Assembly (NCBI RefSeq): GCF_027923225.1
Contig: NZ_BSDI01000034.1
Span: forward strand, 1-64,000
Reading direction: 5' to 3'
Length of the DNA: 64,000 nucleotides
Source: Phytohabitans aurantiacus
GTDB lineage: Bacteria; Actinomycetota; Actinomycetes; Mycobacteriales; Micromonosporaceae
Shown: positions 1 to 8,955 of the stretch, one piece after another
How positions within the stretch are numbered: position 1 is the stretch's first letter
How the letters are laid out: each line of letters starts with the position of its first letter
Position numbers and translations under genes: made by a program
The notes under the pieces: model-generated
The model's input: only the letters and a program-made list of their open reading frames with translations
Databases searched by the model: none
Told to the model about the DNA's origin: nothing

Positions 1-1362
1 TACCTCGCCGACAAATGCGACCCCGACGGGCCCATCACCGCCAACCTCATCGGCAAGATCGAGCAAGGCGTCAACACCTGGCCGCGAGGGCCACGCCGTG
101 AAGCCTTCAAAGCCGTCCTCGGGGTACAGACCAACAGCGAGATCGGTCTACGGAACCGCCGCAGAAGGGCCCGCTTCTCAGGTCGGGACGCCGCGACCAG
201 CAGCTCCTTCGTCGACGACCTCGCCGCAAACGTCGGTGACGCTACCAACTGGTATCGCGACCTGTCCGATGCCGTGGCAGTGTTGATACAGATGTGCGCC
301 CATGACCTCTCGCGTCGATCGTTCTTGCGTGCCGCCCCGCTGGTGGGCGCGGCACTCGTCAGCGTGGAACGAGACTGGCTACTCAGCCTGGTCAACCAGA
401 CTGTCGAGCAAACAACCGACGACGGCGTATCCCCCGCAGTCGCCGCGACCTACAAGATGATCGAGATGCTCGACGAGATGGACAACCGCTTCGGCGGTGG
501 CCACGCCCGTCTGGCAGGGGTCAGCTACCTGTCCGAAACCGTTCTCCCCCGGCTCGCACAGACCCCCGACGGTCCAGAGCGAACCGCGCTGCTGACCGCA
601 GCGGCCCAGCTCACCTCCAACACCGGCTGGATGAGCTACGACTGCGGCGGCTTCGGGCTCGGACAGATGTACATGACACAGGCCGTTCGATTGTGCGCCG
701 AAACAGGCGAAAAGGTCCTCGCCGGACAGATCTTCGCCGGCCTATCCCACCTCGCCGTCGCGGCCGGCAAACCCGCCGAGGCGCTCAACCTCGCCGAAGT
801 CGGACTCGCGACCGCCGCTCACGCCAGCAGCCCACTAGGCACCATGCGACTGCACGCCATGCGAGCACGCGCCCACGCCGCCCTGCAAGACCGCACGAAG
901 GCTGCCCGAGCGCTTCACGACGCGGAAAAAGCCATCGACTCCAACGGCGGACAAGACGACACCACCCGATGCGTCCGCCACCTGGACCACGCATACCTGA
1001 CCGCGGAAATGGCCCACTGCTTCAGCGCCGTGGGCGATTACGAGAACGCAGAACGCCACGCACAGCTCGCAGCCAAGCGGACGGCCGGCCGTGGTCGACG
1101 GCGAGCGCTCAGCCTGACCGTCCTGGCGACCGCGCGGATCGAAGGGCAAGGCAGGGACCTTGAAGGCGCGCTCGACGCCGCGACCCAGGCTCTAGATCAG
1201 ATGAGACAGGTATCCAGCGGCCGGAGCGTCGCAGCCGTCCGCGCCTTCCAACAGCGACTCACCCCCTACCGGGACGAGCCGGCCGTCCAACGGTTCAACG
1301 CCGAGGCCAGCACCGTCATCACCGCAGCGAACTCCTTGAACGACCTGGTTCGAGATCAGTAA
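1..1362 (+). CDS. XRE-family regulator with TPR-like domain (5' partial)
   Basis: The reading frame is open from base 1, so the N-terminus lies outside the window. The first 45 residues read as the end of a Cro/C1-type helix-turn-helix (ITANLIGKIEQGVNTWPR). A Ser-Arg-Arg-Ser-Phe-Leu linker at about residues 100-105 follows, then some 340 residues of alanine-rich helical repeats like those of actinobacterial XRE-TPR regulators. Such proteins are usually cytoplasmic DNA-binding regulators with a sensing helical domain; the target is unknown. An internal ATG at 274 is not the start, because the HTH lies upstream of it in the same frame. Its 3' end overlaps the convergent SDR gene by 7 bases. Confidence 0.8.
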   Translation, partial: YLADKCDPDGPITANLIGKIEQGVNTWPRGPRREAFKAVLGVQTNSEIGLRNRRRRARFSGRDAATSSSFVDDLAANVGDATNWYRDLSDAVAVLIQMCAHDLSRRSFLRAAPLVGAALVSVERDWLLSLVNQTVEQTTDDGVSPAVAATYKMIEMLDEMDNRFGGGHARLAGVSYLSETVLPRLAQTPDGPERTALLTAAAQLTSNTGWMSYDCGGFGLGQMYMTQAVRLCAETGEKVLAGQIFAGLSHLAVAAGKPAEALNLAEVGLATAAHASSPLGTMRLHAMRARAHAALQDRTKAARALHDAEKAIDSNGGQDDTTRCVRHLDHAYLTAEMAHCFSAVGDYENAERHAQLAAKRTAGRGRRRALSLTVLATARIEGQGRDLEGALDAATQALDQMRQVSSGRSVAAVRAFQQRLTPYRDEPAVQRFNAEASTVITAANSLNDLVRDQ

Positions 1363-2135
1363 CCGCGAGCACTCGGCGCATTCTGCGCCCCATCGACCGG
1401 AATGTGCGCACCGTTAACGCCCCGCGACCCATGGCTGAGCAGGAATGCGATCACCTCGGCCACCTCGGCCGGATCGACCAGGCGCCCCGCAGGGAACTCG
1501 CGGAGGAACTGGCCGAACCGGTCCGGATCGTTTCGTCGCATCCGGTCCCAGCCACCGCCAGGGACCAGCATCGAGCCTGGGCTGACGGCGTTGACCCGCA
1601 CTCCGTGCTCGGCCAGTTCCCTGCTCAGACAAGTCGCCATATGCACGAGCGCAGCCTTCGCCGCCGCGTACTGCGCCGGCGGCGAAGGCTTCCACCCCGA
1701 TATCGACGCCACGAACACGACCGAGCCCCCACCACCGTCAGCGAGATAGGGCACCGCAGCACGGGTAACAGTCGCCGCGTGCCCAACATTCAGGTCAAAG
1801 GTCGCCGTCCAATCAACTGACTGCGACTCCAGCAGCCCTCGTCCGCGGTTGCCCCCCGCGTTCGCCACTACCCCACGCAACCCGCCAAGAGAGTCCGCCG
1901 CCTCGGCGACGAACTCCGCCAGGCGCTCGTGATCCGTCACGTCGACCGACCGGACGAAGGCCTCGATCCCATGCGACGCCCGTAACGACTCCGCAAGATC
2001 TAATAGCGGACGTTCCTCCCGGGCACAGATGGCCAACGGGCAGCCCTGCGCCGCCAACGTTTCCGCGGTTGCCCGCCCCAATCCACGACTGCCGCCTGTG
2101 ATCAACACCGGGTTTCCACGCAGACCGAGATCCAT
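1356..2135 (-). CDS. SDR-family NAD(P)-dependent oxidoreductase
   Basis: This is a classical short-chain dehydrogenase/reductase of about 259 residues, the usual family size. The Rossmann glycine motif TGGSRGLG is near the N-terminus, NAG (VANAGG) in the middle, and the catalytic Ser plus YxxxK (SISGWKPSPPAQYAAAKAA) follow. The C-terminal part has the usual NAVSPG motif. I prefer the ATG at 2135 because GGAGG lies 10 bases upstream; an ATG at 2144 is only one base from that site. The substrate cannot be told. It converges on the XRE-TPR gene and probably belongs to the chromosome flank rather than the ICE. Confidence 0.85.
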   Translation of the reverse strand: MDLGLRGNPVLITGGSRGLGRATAETLAAQGCPLAICAREERPLLDLAESLRASHGIEAFVRSVDVTDHERLAEFVAEAADSLGGLRGVVANAGGNRGRGLLESQSVDWTATFDLNVGHAATVTRAAVPYLADGGGGSVVFVASISGWKPSPPAQYAAAKAALVHMATCLSRELAEHGVRVNAVSPGSMLVPGGGWDRMRRNDPDRFGQFLREFPAGRLVDPAEVAEVIAFLLSHGSRGVNGAHIPVDGAQNAPSARGY

Positions 2136-2518
2136 TCTTGACATGCCTCCACAGTGCCACCTAGCCCCGAGTCTCGGCGGGCGATCATGCCTCACGACGG
2201 AAGCAAGCGCCGTGCGGCTCCGGTCGGTCACACCGCGCCTACAATGCCGGGTGCCGGTGACGCGCCAACGCATTCACCGACATCGGACCAGCTGAGGCGA
2301 GGACAATTACTGACGAGCCGCACTGAACGCAGCCGCTAACCCGACCACGACGGCGAGCCACGATCCCGGTTCCCGGCTCCAAGCTCAGCGCTGCGCTTAT
2401 CACGCACCACCCGTACTTGGGTTCGCCACCGGTAAATCCCGAACCCGAGATTTCTACTCTCCAGAACAGATCCAGGGGCGAGCTATGAGGTTCCACCCCA
2501 GGACCGGACACCGGGGTT
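2136..2518. other. Intergenic region without supported gene
   Basis: This stretch of about 380 bases separates the SDR start from the IS3 remnant and should contain the SDR promoter. I see no convincing reading frame, repeat or clear promoter box. Confidence 0.5.
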
Positions 2519-2893
2519 TCAAGCCACGAGGGCGATGGGCTGACGGTAGCAGACGCGGGTTTCGTATGGGGTGCGATGCTTGAGTGTCGAGTGTAGACGG
2601 TCGTGGTTGTAGTAGCTGAGGTAGGCGAACACGGCCTGGCGGGCCTCGGCGCGGGTGGCCCACACCCGGGTGCCGATCTCAGCTTTCAGGGTGGCGAAGA
2701 ACGACTCGGCGACGGCGTTGTCGTAGCAGGACCCGACACGGCCCATCGACGCGCGCATCCGCAGCCGCGTCAGTGTCGCCCGGAACTCGGCCGAGGTGTA
2801 CTGACCGGTCGGAGTGGAAGATCGCGCCGGGCTCGACGAGGCCGCGCCGGTGGGCCAGGTCGACGGCGTCGGCGACGAACTGACACAGGCGCG
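2519..2893 (-). pseudogene. IS3-family transposase remnant (C-terminal integrase core, frameshifted)
   Basis: The 3' part encodes an rve-type integrase core of the IS3 OrfB kind: SMGRVGSCYDNAVAESFFATL with the catalytic Glu, then YYNHDRLHSTL and RTPYETR. Just upstream, around 2800-2815, the HSDRGSQYTS motif is broken: one frame reads GAIFHSDR and another resumes at GQYTSAEF, consistent with loss of a few bases. Everything upstream of about VADAVDLAHRRG is missing, so the N-terminal half, its D residue and OrfA are gone. No terminal repeats are recognised. It is a dead fragment abutting an XRE fragment on the opposite strand. Confidence 0.8.
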
Positions 2894-2983
2894 TAGAGAC
2901 CTTGGTCGAAGGTTGGCCGAGTGGCGGCGGGCAGCGGACCTAACCCAGGCGCAGCTGGCCGCGCGCGTGGGCAGAAACCAACA
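2886..2983 (+). pseudogene. XRE helix-turn-helix fragment
   Basis: About 30 codons in frame (RRDLGRRLAEWRRAADL, then TQAQLAARVGR) match the first helices of an XRE regulator of the same type as the gene at position 1. The expected second half of the HTH and the TPR domain do not follow; the frame drifts into unrelated sequence. The IS3 remnant abuts its 5' side. I read it as debris of a regulator broken by IS3 insertion and later deletion. Confidence 0.45.
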
Positions 2984-3009
2984 CAGCACACCACGGGCAG
3001 GTCATCAGC

Positions 3010-3096
3010 AAGCGCCCCGCCACTGTAAGAGGAAAGGTGGAGACCCGCCGCCACACGCCGGAAGCAAGGCGAACGCATTGCCTAGCAGGAGTCCGG
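3010..3096 (+). promoter_or_regulatory. Degenerate cobalamin-riboswitch-like segment
   Basis: CCCCGCCACTGT (3015-3026), CCACA (about 3051), GGAAG (about 3060) and AGCAGGAGTCC (3084-3094) occur in the order and approximate spacing of the 3' half of a cobalamin riboswitch. The 5' conserved boxes are absent or unrecognisable, and no B12-related gene follows before the integrase. It may be a truncated remnant or a coincidence; I did not fold it. Confidence 0.25.
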
Positions 3097-3210
3097 AAGC
3101 GGCCAACAGGTCAACGCGGTGGACCGGCCGGATCCGGAATTGACCATGGGTCGCAATCCCACCGATAGCGGGGTGTAGCGGAGCAGTTCCCCGCGGCCAG
3201 CTGTGCTGGG

Positions 3211-3230
3211 ACCCCGCCAGAGGCCGGGGT
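3211..3230 (-). terminator. Hairpin downstream of the tyrosine integrase
   Basis: ACCCCG and CGGGGT form a perfect 6-bp stem around an 8-base loop, five bases beyond the integrase stop codon on the minus strand. Position suggests termination of the xis-int transcript. No U-tract is present, as is common in high-GC actinobacteria. Confidence 0.5.
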
Positions 3231-3235
3231 GCCAG

Positions 3236-4708
3236 TCAGGCGGCCCGTCGGCGGCGGGGAACCAGCGCGGCGGCGGCCTCCGCTTTGTCCCGTTCCACTT
3301 GGAGTTCGACGATGACGGATGTGTAGGTGTTGCTGGTGATGGTGATGGTGGAGTGCCCGAGTAGTTCTTTGACGTCGGTGAGGTCGGCGCCGGATGCTTT
3401 CAGGTAGGTCGCGGCGCAGTGGCGCAGGTCGTGCAGCCGGACCGGGGGCAGTCCGGCGTCGCGGACGAGGCTGTCGAAGCGTTTGCTGACGGTGTCAGGG
3501 TGCCATTTCTCGCCGTTGGGCTGGACGAAGAACCATCCGGTGTCCGGCCAGTTGCTGCCGCTGATCAGCTTCCAGCGGGCGCGGCGGGCGAGGTAGGCGC
3601 GCCACGCGGTAGCGGTGAAGCTGTCCAGGGCGAAGGTGCGGTTGCCGGACTCGGATTTGACCCTCTTGTCGACCGCGTCGTAGCCGACGGTGGTGCGCTG
3701 CAGGTCGACGGTGACGAGGGCGTCGTCGAGGTCGACGGTGTTGTCACGCAGGCCGAGTGCCTCGCCGCGGCGCATCCCGCGGTGCATGATCCCCACGAAC
3801 ACCGGGTAGAGGGCGATGTCGTGGTCCTGGGCGTAGTCGAGGAACTGGCCGGCCTGCTCGGTGGTCCACACCATGACCGGGCTGGGCTTCTGTCCGGTTT
3901 CGCGCCACCGCGCGACGGCTTTGTCCGTCCAGACGCGGGGCTTGGGCTGTTTCGCCGAGGGCAGTTCGACGTGCTTGGCCGGGTTGAAGTCGATCAGCCG
4001 GTAGTTGGTGCGGGCCATCGCGTCGTTGAGTGCCTTGCGCAGGGTGGCGCGGATGCGCTGCATGGTTGCCGGGCCGGTGGTGCGCACTCCCCGGACGGTG
4101 GCGCGGATCTGCGGGTCCTGGCTTTGTCGGGCGATCTCGATGGCGGTGTTGAAGTCGGTGATCGCGGTGAACATCGCCGAGATGTGCTCGACCCGCAGCT
4201 TCACCAGCGGGATGGCGCCGAGGTGCGGGGTGAGGTGCACGCGGATGTGGCAGGCGTAGGCGCGTTTGGTGCCCGGCTCGATCTTGCGCCGGGATTCCAG
4301 CCACTGCTGCAGGTATTCGCCGACGGTCATGTCGACGCTGGCGGGAAGGCCGGCGTTGACGCGCTTGGCGATGGTGTCGCGGTCGGGCAGAGGGGCTCCG
4401 GCCTTGACTTGCTGGAGCAGGTCGGCGATCTCGGTCGCGAGGGCGGTGTCGTCGCCGGCGAGCGCCAGCAGCGCGATGGCCTGGCTGCGGTCGGCAGCGG
4501 CGGTGTCCTTGCTGTCGAAGGTGTGGCGGCGCAGCGGCGATCGGCGGGAGCCGTCGGGCGTTCTGGGCAGTTCGAGTTGGTATCCCCACTTGCCGTGGTG
4601 GGAGTTCCAGGTCCCGCCGGCGCGGTAGAGATGGGGGCAGCGTTTGCCGAGTTTCTTACCGTCGGGGTCGCGGCAGGTGCAGATTTTGTGGATGGATCCT
4701 TCCGCCAT
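3236..4708 (-). CDS. int: Tyrosine site-specific integrase of the ICE
   Basis: A 490-residue phage-type integrase. The N-terminus has a Cys-rich patch (CTCRDPDGKKLGKRCP) and an AP2-like arm-binding region. A SAM-like core-binding domain (MTVGEYLQQWLESRR) follows, then the catalytic domain. Catalytic residues are visible: Arg in HRGMRRGEALGL, HDLRH, LLGHS and the nucleophile Tyr in SNTYTS. It should integrate and excise the ICE at an att site close to its 3' end, as in other actinobacterial elements where int lies at the element edge. The excisionase-like gene lies 87 bases upstream on the same strand. I could not identify the att core. Confidence 0.92.
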   Translation of the reverse strand: MAEGSIHKICTCRDPDGKKLGKRCPHLYRAGGTWNSHHGKWGYQLELPRTPDGSRRSPLRRHTFDSKDTAAADRSQAIALLALAGDDTALATEIADLLQQVKAGAPLPDRDTIAKRVNAGLPASVDMTVGEYLQQWLESRRKIEPGTKRAYACHIRVHLTPHLGAIPLVKLRVEHISAMFTAITDFNTAIEIARQSQDPQIRATVRGVRTTGPATMQRIRATLRKALNDAMARTNYRLIDFNPAKHVELPSAKQPKPRVWTDKAVARWRETGQKPSPVMVWTTEQAGQFLDYAQDHDIALYPVFVGIMHRGMRRGEALGLRDNTVDLDDALVTVDLQRTTVGYDAVDKRVKSESGNRTFALDSFTATAWRAYLARRARWKLISGSNWPDTGWFFVQPNGEKWHPDTVSKRFDSLVRDAGLPPVRLHDLRHCAATYLKASGADLTDVKELLGHSTITITSNTYTSVIVELQVERDKAEAAAALVPRRRRAA

Positions 4709-4795
4709 GGTGGTGTGGCTCCTCGGGGGTTTGTGGGGCAGCCGGTGGCTGCGGATTTCCGACGGGGTGATCGACGCGTGCCTTCGGCGACCAGA

Positions 4796-5101
4796 TCAAG
4801 TCGCCGTCGGCGGGGGCGGGTCGGGTGGTGGCTCGTCGCCGGTGGGCAGGTGCAGGGCATGCAGGATCGCCGTGACCGGTACGCGGTAGCGGCTGCCGAA
4901 ACGCAGCACAGCGCCCGGGAACCGGTCGTGTTTGGCGAGGTCGTAGGCGACGGCGCGGGACAGACCAAAGATCTGCGCCGCGGTGGCGATGTCGGTGATC
5001 AGGCCGAGGGCGCGGATCCGCTCGACAGTCCAGGCGATGTTGTCGGGCTGGCCGCTTTCGGGGCCGGGGTGGTCGGCGATGTTGTGGTCGGGCACGGTCA
5101 T
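4796..5101 (-). CDS. xis: Excisionase-like HTH protein
   Basis: A 101-residue protein with one MerR/HTH_17-type winged helix at about residues 36-83 (TAAQIFGLSRAVAYDLAKH, then a wing FGSRYRVPV). It ends in a Pro/Asp-rich tail. The size, domain and position directly upstream of int on the same strand fit the recombination directionality factors of actinobacterial integrative elements. I chose the ATG at 5101 because upstream codons in this frame lie over the integrase remnant on the other strand. No activity can be proven from sequence. Confidence 0.75.
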   Translation of the reverse strand: MTVPDHNIADHPGPESGQPDNIAWTVERIRALGLITDIATAAQIFGLSRAVAYDLAKHDRFPGAVLRFGSRYRVPVTAILHALHLPTGDEPPPDPPPPTAT

Positions 5102-5536
5102 CGCAAAGCAGTCCTGGCGCCGGGGATCAACGCGGTGGACGACCTGCTGACCTGGTGGCTGCGCGATGTTCGCCACCAGTTCGGCGACGACTGGGACGAC
5201 CCGGATGCGCCGATGCTGCCCAGCGAGCGCCGCGACCGGCTCACCGGCAGATGCCTGCGGGTCGGGGCGAACGCGCTACGGACCGGGCTGGCCGATGCGG
5301 TGCAGCGGTGGCTGCCGGCGTGGAACGGACAGTTGACCCCCCACGGACTTCGGCACTACTGCGCCTCCTCGCTGTATGCCAGCGGCGTTGACCTCAAAGC
5401 GATCCAGGAGCTGCTAGGCCACTCGTGGCTGTCGACCACGACCCGGTACATCCACGTCCACGAGTCGCATATCGAGCGCGTGTGGGTGCAGGCCAACCAG
5501 CGTGTGGCGGCCCGGCTGGCCGGCGGGAAAGGATGA
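5102..5536 (+). pseudogene. Tyrosine recombinase C-terminal fragment
   Basis: The frame encodes the last 145 residues of a XerC/D-like recombinase: LTPHGLRHYCASSLYASG (HxLRH box), ELLGHS and the nucleophile Tyr in TTRYIHV. The N-terminal core-binding domain and the first catalytic Arg are absent; homology stops abruptly at the start codon of the divergent excisionase gene. It is therefore 5'-truncated, probably by the event that placed the int-xis cassette here. The next two genes follow it on the same strand with 4 bases between stop and start, suggesting it was the first gene of a three-gene recombinase unit. Confidence 0.8.
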
Positions 5537-5540
5537 GCGG

Positions 5541-5873
5541 ATGCGGTGGAACCTGCGGCTGAAGGCCGCCGAACGCGGGATCTGGAAGTCCACCGAGATG
5601 CGGCGGCTGCTGGCCGAGCATGGGCTGGAGATCAGCGCGGGCAAGATGTCCGCGCTGTGGACCACCACGCCGACGTCGATCCGGCTCGACGACCTGGACG
5701 TGTTCTGCGCGGTGCTCGACTGCACCCCGGCCGATCTGCTGCTGCACGAGCCACAGCAGGTCAAAGCGCGCCGCGACGAACTCAAACGCGCCGCGGACGG
5801 CAGCTCGGCCAAGCGCGCGGGCACACCCGTCGCGCCGCGACTGGGCCGCAACCGTTCGCTGCCACCGGCATGA
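5541..5873 (+). CDS. Small XRE/Cro-type HTH protein of the recombinase module
   Basis: A 110-residue protein with a Cro/C1-like HTH over residues 1-70 (MRRLLAEHGLEISAGKMSAL, then LDDLDVFCAVLDCTPADLL, the usual end of this domain). A basic, disordered tail follows. It starts 4 bases after the truncated recombinase gene and its stop overlaps the next ATG (ATGA at 5870-5873), so the three genes were co-transcribed. It may regulate or assist the flanking recombinases. Confidence 0.75.
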   Translation: MRWNLRLKAAERGIWKSTEMRRLLAEHGLEISAGKMSALWTTTPTSIRLDDLDVFCAVLDCTPADLLLHEPQQVKARRDELKRAADGSSAKRAGTPVAPRLGRNRSLPPA

Positions 5874-7612
5874 CCGTGCCGCACAGCGTCCACGCGGCCC
5901 GGCTGACCCGCTGCACGGTCTGCCAGCAGCAGCCGGTGGCCATGCGCGGGGTGAAGTTCTGCTTCGCCTGCTGGCCCGGCGGACCGGTGAACCCGCCGCC
6001 GTGCGTGCGGTGCGGCGCTACGACCGGCTACTTCACCGCCGGGCTGTGCCGACGCTGCCACCGCTACGCCCCACCCAGTGTCGACTCCTGCCTGGACTGC
6101 TACGCCTGGGGCGCGACGCGCAACCAGAGCTGGCTGTGCCTGGGCTGCTGGCAATGGCGCCGCGCCAACCCGACGATCGGGCCGTGCGCGACCTGCCAGC
6201 GGATCGTGCACCTGGCGAGCTCGGGCGTGAAGGTGTGCCGGCTGTGCTACCGACAGGCCGCGATGCTGCGTGACCCCGGCAGCGACCTCGACCCTATGGG
6301 CGCCAACCGGCGCGGACAGCAGCTGTTCCTGGCCGACATGTTCCACCGCAACGCACACCGCAAGCCCAGCAAACCTGCCAAGGTGTGGTCAGACGCGCCG
6401 CAGGCCGGCGGGCCCGCGTGGCCGCAGTGGCGGCAGCTTGTGCTGCTGCCCGCGACCGGCAGGGTGCTGGCCGGCCGTGGACGCGCTGCGCTGGACGGTC
6501 GGGCCGACCCGCAGCAGGCCGCCGTGCTGGAGGAGCGCGCCCGTGACATCGCGGCGCTGCTGGGCTGGACCGACCGCCTCCTCCGCGACACCTGCACAGG
6601 TCTTCGGATCGCGCTCGGCCTGCGCGATCACCGCGATGATCCCGTCCGCGCCAGCGAGGCGACCCTGCTGACCACGATCGACCTGCCCGCCGGCGCCGTG
6701 ATGCGGGTTCTGGGCGAGATCGGCATGCTCGCCGAGGACAGGGATCCCGCCTTCGACGCCTGGGCCGCGAGCCAGATCGCGCAACTACCCGACCCGATGG
6801 CCGCAGAGGTGAGCGACTGGCTGGAGGTGATGCGTCACGGCAACCCCACTCCGCCGCGGCGCAGGCCACGCAGCCGAACCACAATCGAGCTGCATCTGCG
6901 ATGGGCGCTGCCCACGCTGCTCCGGTGGGCCGCGCAGGGGCACGCCAGTCTGCGCGAGATCACCCGGGACGACGTCGTGCGGGACCTGCCACCGTTGGGC
7001 AATCCTCGCGCGCAGGCCGGACAAGGACTCAAGTCGATCTTTCGTCTCCTCAAGGCCCGGAAGGTGCTGTTCACCGACCCGACCGCCCGGATACCCACAG
7101 GGCGGCATCAAGACCAGCAACCACTGCCGGTAGACCTCCACGATCTGCGAGACGCGTTGAACGCCAGCAAGCCCGCGCACGCCGCCGTGACCGCGCTGAT
7201 CGCCTTCCACGCTCTCGGACCCGGCCAGGTGCAACGGCTGCGCCTCACCGACGTCCGGGATGGCACGCTGCACCTCGACGGTCGATCGATACTGCTGGCC
7301 AAACCCGTCCAGCAAGCGCTCACCGCGTACCTCAACCATCGACAGACACGGTGGCCACACACCAACAGCCCGTACCTGTTCGTCACCACGAGAACCGCGA
7401 GCAGCGACGTGCCGGTCAGCCGGCGATGGGTATGGCAGGCCCTCGGACCCAAGCTGTCCGCCGCCAACCTCCGCCAAGACCGCATCCTCGACGAAGCCCA
7501 CGCCACCGGCGGCGACGTCCGCCGGCTCGCCGACCTGTTCGGCCTCAGCGTCAAGGCCGGCAGCCGCTACACCGCCACCATCGACCACCCCGACCTCACG
7601 GCGCTGACGTAA
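5870..7612 (+). CDS. Cys-rich recombinase-like protein (degenerate tyrosine recombinase)
   Basis: A 580-residue protein. Residues 10-140 contain eight or so CxxC pairs (CTVC, CFAC, CVRC, CRRC, CLDC, CLGC, CATC, CRLC), a zinc-ribbon array. The C-terminal half has the layout of a tyrosine recombinase: a core-binding segment (LHLRWALPTLLRWAAQGH) and a catalytic-like domain. Box I is replaced (FHALGPGQVQRLRL in place of GLRxGE), box II keeps LRxDR but lacks the HxxR histidine pair, and the RYT tyrosine remains near the end. It is probably an accessory subunit like the partner recombinases of Tn554-type or recombinase-trio elements. Confidence 0.7.
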   Translation: MTVPHSVHAARLTRCTVCQQQPVAMRGVKFCFACWPGGPVNPPPCVRCGATTGYFTAGLCRRCHRYAPPSVDSCLDCYAWGATRNQSWLCLGCWQWRRANPTIGPCATCQRIVHLASSGVKVCRLCYRQAAMLRDPGSDLDPMGANRRGQQLFLADMFHRNAHRKPSKPAKVWSDAPQAGGPAWPQWRQLVLLPATGRVLAGRGRAALDGRADPQQAAVLEERARDIAALLGWTDRLLRDTCTGLRIALGLRDHRDDPVRASEATLLTTIDLPAGAVMRVLGEIGMLAEDRDPAFDAWAASQIAQLPDPMAAEVSDWLEVMRHGNPTPPRRRPRSRTTIELHLRWALPTLLRWAAQGHASLREITRDDVVRDLPPLGNPRAQAGQGLKSIFRLLKARKVLFTDPTARIPTGRHQDQQPLPVDLHDLRDALNASKPAHAAVTALIAFHALGPGQVQRLRLTDVRDGTLHLDGRSILLAKPVQQALTAYLNHRQTRWPHTNSPYLFVTTRTASSDVPVSRRWVWQALGPKLSAANLRQDRILDEAHATGGDVRRLADLFGLSVKAGSRYTATIDHPDLTALT

Positions 7613-7673
7613 CCCAAGTTTGTGGCCGCGAGTGGCCCTCCCTGGAACACCTCGACTTGATGCGTACTGGGTC

Positions 7674-7691
7674 ACTGTGCGCAAGCACAGT
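7674..7691. repeat. Short inverted repeat with GCAA loop
   Basis: ACTGTGC and GCACAGT flank a GCAA loop between the recombinase module and the STAND ATPase operon. It could be a terminator of the first or an operator of the second. Confidence 0.4.
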
Positions 7692-7809
7692 TAGAGGCCG
7701 CCGGAGAGGTGCGCACGTCCGCCGATGTCACCTTTACGGTGGTTCTCTTGCGGGACCGCTAACGGCTGCGCAAGCTGAAGGATCGGTTGTCGTCAGAGGG
7801 AATGTGGCC

Positions 7810-8955
7810 ATGTCTACAGCAGAGGACCTCATCCGTACCAAGACGGCAGACTTCGTCGGCCGTACGTACATTTTCGACGCCGTCGATCGTTTCCTGCGGA
7901 GTCAAGACCGCGGCGTCGTCGTCATCGAGGGTGACCCCGGTGCGGGAAAGACCGCGATCCTCGCCCGATACGTCCAGCGCACGCGCTGCATCGGGCACTT
8001 CAACCTGCATGCGCAAGGCCTCAACACGACCCGTCACTTCGTCCACAGCCTCTCCCGACAAATGACGCAGCTTTACGGAACCTTCTCGGCGGCGACCAGG
8101 AACGTTGGGAATGCCGACGGCGAGACCGTCGAGCAGATCTTCGAGGAGCTGCGGGGGCGGCTGCCGGACGAGTTGCCGCTGGTGATCGCCGTCGACGCAC
8201 TCGATGAAGCCGCTCCGGACACCGGCGACGCCAATCCACTCTTCCTACCGACGATCGTCGGTAAGGGCGTTTACCTGGTAGTGACCACACGCCGCGAGGA
8301 GAGCGCGTTTCGTTTCGACGGCCCGCTTGAAGAGATCAGCCTCCGCGACTACCAAGCCGAGACCATGGCTGACGTGCGGCAGTACCTAGAGAACAGACTC
8401 GAAGACGCTCCGATCGCCAGCCGGGTCGACGGCTCGAACGTCGGCCGCGCGAATTTCGTGGAACGGCTCGGCGAGATGAGCGAAGGCAACTTTATGTACC
8501 TCTGGTACACGTTGAACGACATCGCCTCCTCGACGGTACTGAATCTCGACCGGTTCCTGCGGGAGTTGCCGTGCGGCCTGAAGAACTACTACGAAAAGCA
8601 CTGGAAGCTCATGGGGATGACTGCCGAACGGGACCCGACCGTCAACGCCTGGATCCTCTACGTCCTGTGCGAGGCGGGGACCCCGCTGTCCGCCGGGATG
8701 ATCTCCTTCATCCTCAAGCCAGTGACGACCGAGGCCACGCCGGCCTTCGTGCAGAGTCGCCTCAACCAATGGCAACAGTTCCTGCACGCGGACAGATCAG
8801 AGTCGCCTGCCAGGTACAGCCTCTACCACGCCAGCTTCCGCGACTTCCTACACCGCCAGGACATCGTCGCCAACGCCAGCATCGACCTCAAGAACGTCTC
8901 CCAGGTGATCGCGGACCCACTGTTCGAGCACATGTTCGGCGGGAACCAACACTGA
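7810..8955 (+). CDS. STAND/NACHT-type NTPase
   Basis: A 381-residue P-loop ATPase. Residues 41-48 are the Walker A motif GDPGAGKT. Walker B is LVIAVDALDEA at about 124-134, with the extra acidic residues of NACHT ATPases. TTR at about 159-161 fits sensor 1. Near the C-terminus YHASFRDFLHR resembles the end of NACHT winged-helix regions. No effector domain is attached. GAGGG lies 9 bases before the ATG. Its stop overlaps the start of the following 1471-aa gene (TGATG), so the two are translationally coupled. STAND ATPases often sense phage proteins and trigger defence; here that role is inferred. Confidence 0.85.
   Translation: MSTAEDLIRTKTADFVGRTYIFDAVDRFLRSQDRGVVVIEGDPGAGKTAILARYVQRTRCIGHFNLHAQGLNTTRHFVHSLSRQMTQLYGTFSAATRNVGNADGETVEQIFEELRGRLPDELPLVIAVDALDEAAPDTGDANPLFLPTIVGKGVYLVVTTRREESAFRFDGPLEEISLRDYQAETMADVRQYLENRLEDAPIASRVDGSNVGRANFVERLGEMSEGNFMYLWYTLNDIASSTVLNLDRFLRELPCGLKNYYEKHWKLMGMTAERDPTVNAWILYVLCEAGTPLSAGMISFILKPVTTEATPAFVQSRLNQWQQFLHADRSESPARYSLYHASFRDFLHRQDIVANASIDLKNVSQVIADPLFEHMFGGNQH

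Noticed and set aside
3160..3205. tRNA-like sequence (GGGTCGCAATCCC and CGGGGTGTAGCGGAGC) beside the integrase
   Set aside because: Pieces recall a T-arm and a tRNA-Pro 5' end, but no full cloverleaf or anticodon stem can be built; not called as tRNA or att site.
3419..5104. Long rightward open frame antisense to int and xis
   Set aside because: It is Val/Gly/Asp-rich and mirrors the integrase codons. Only the part after 5102 has recombinase similarity, so the rest is a shadow.
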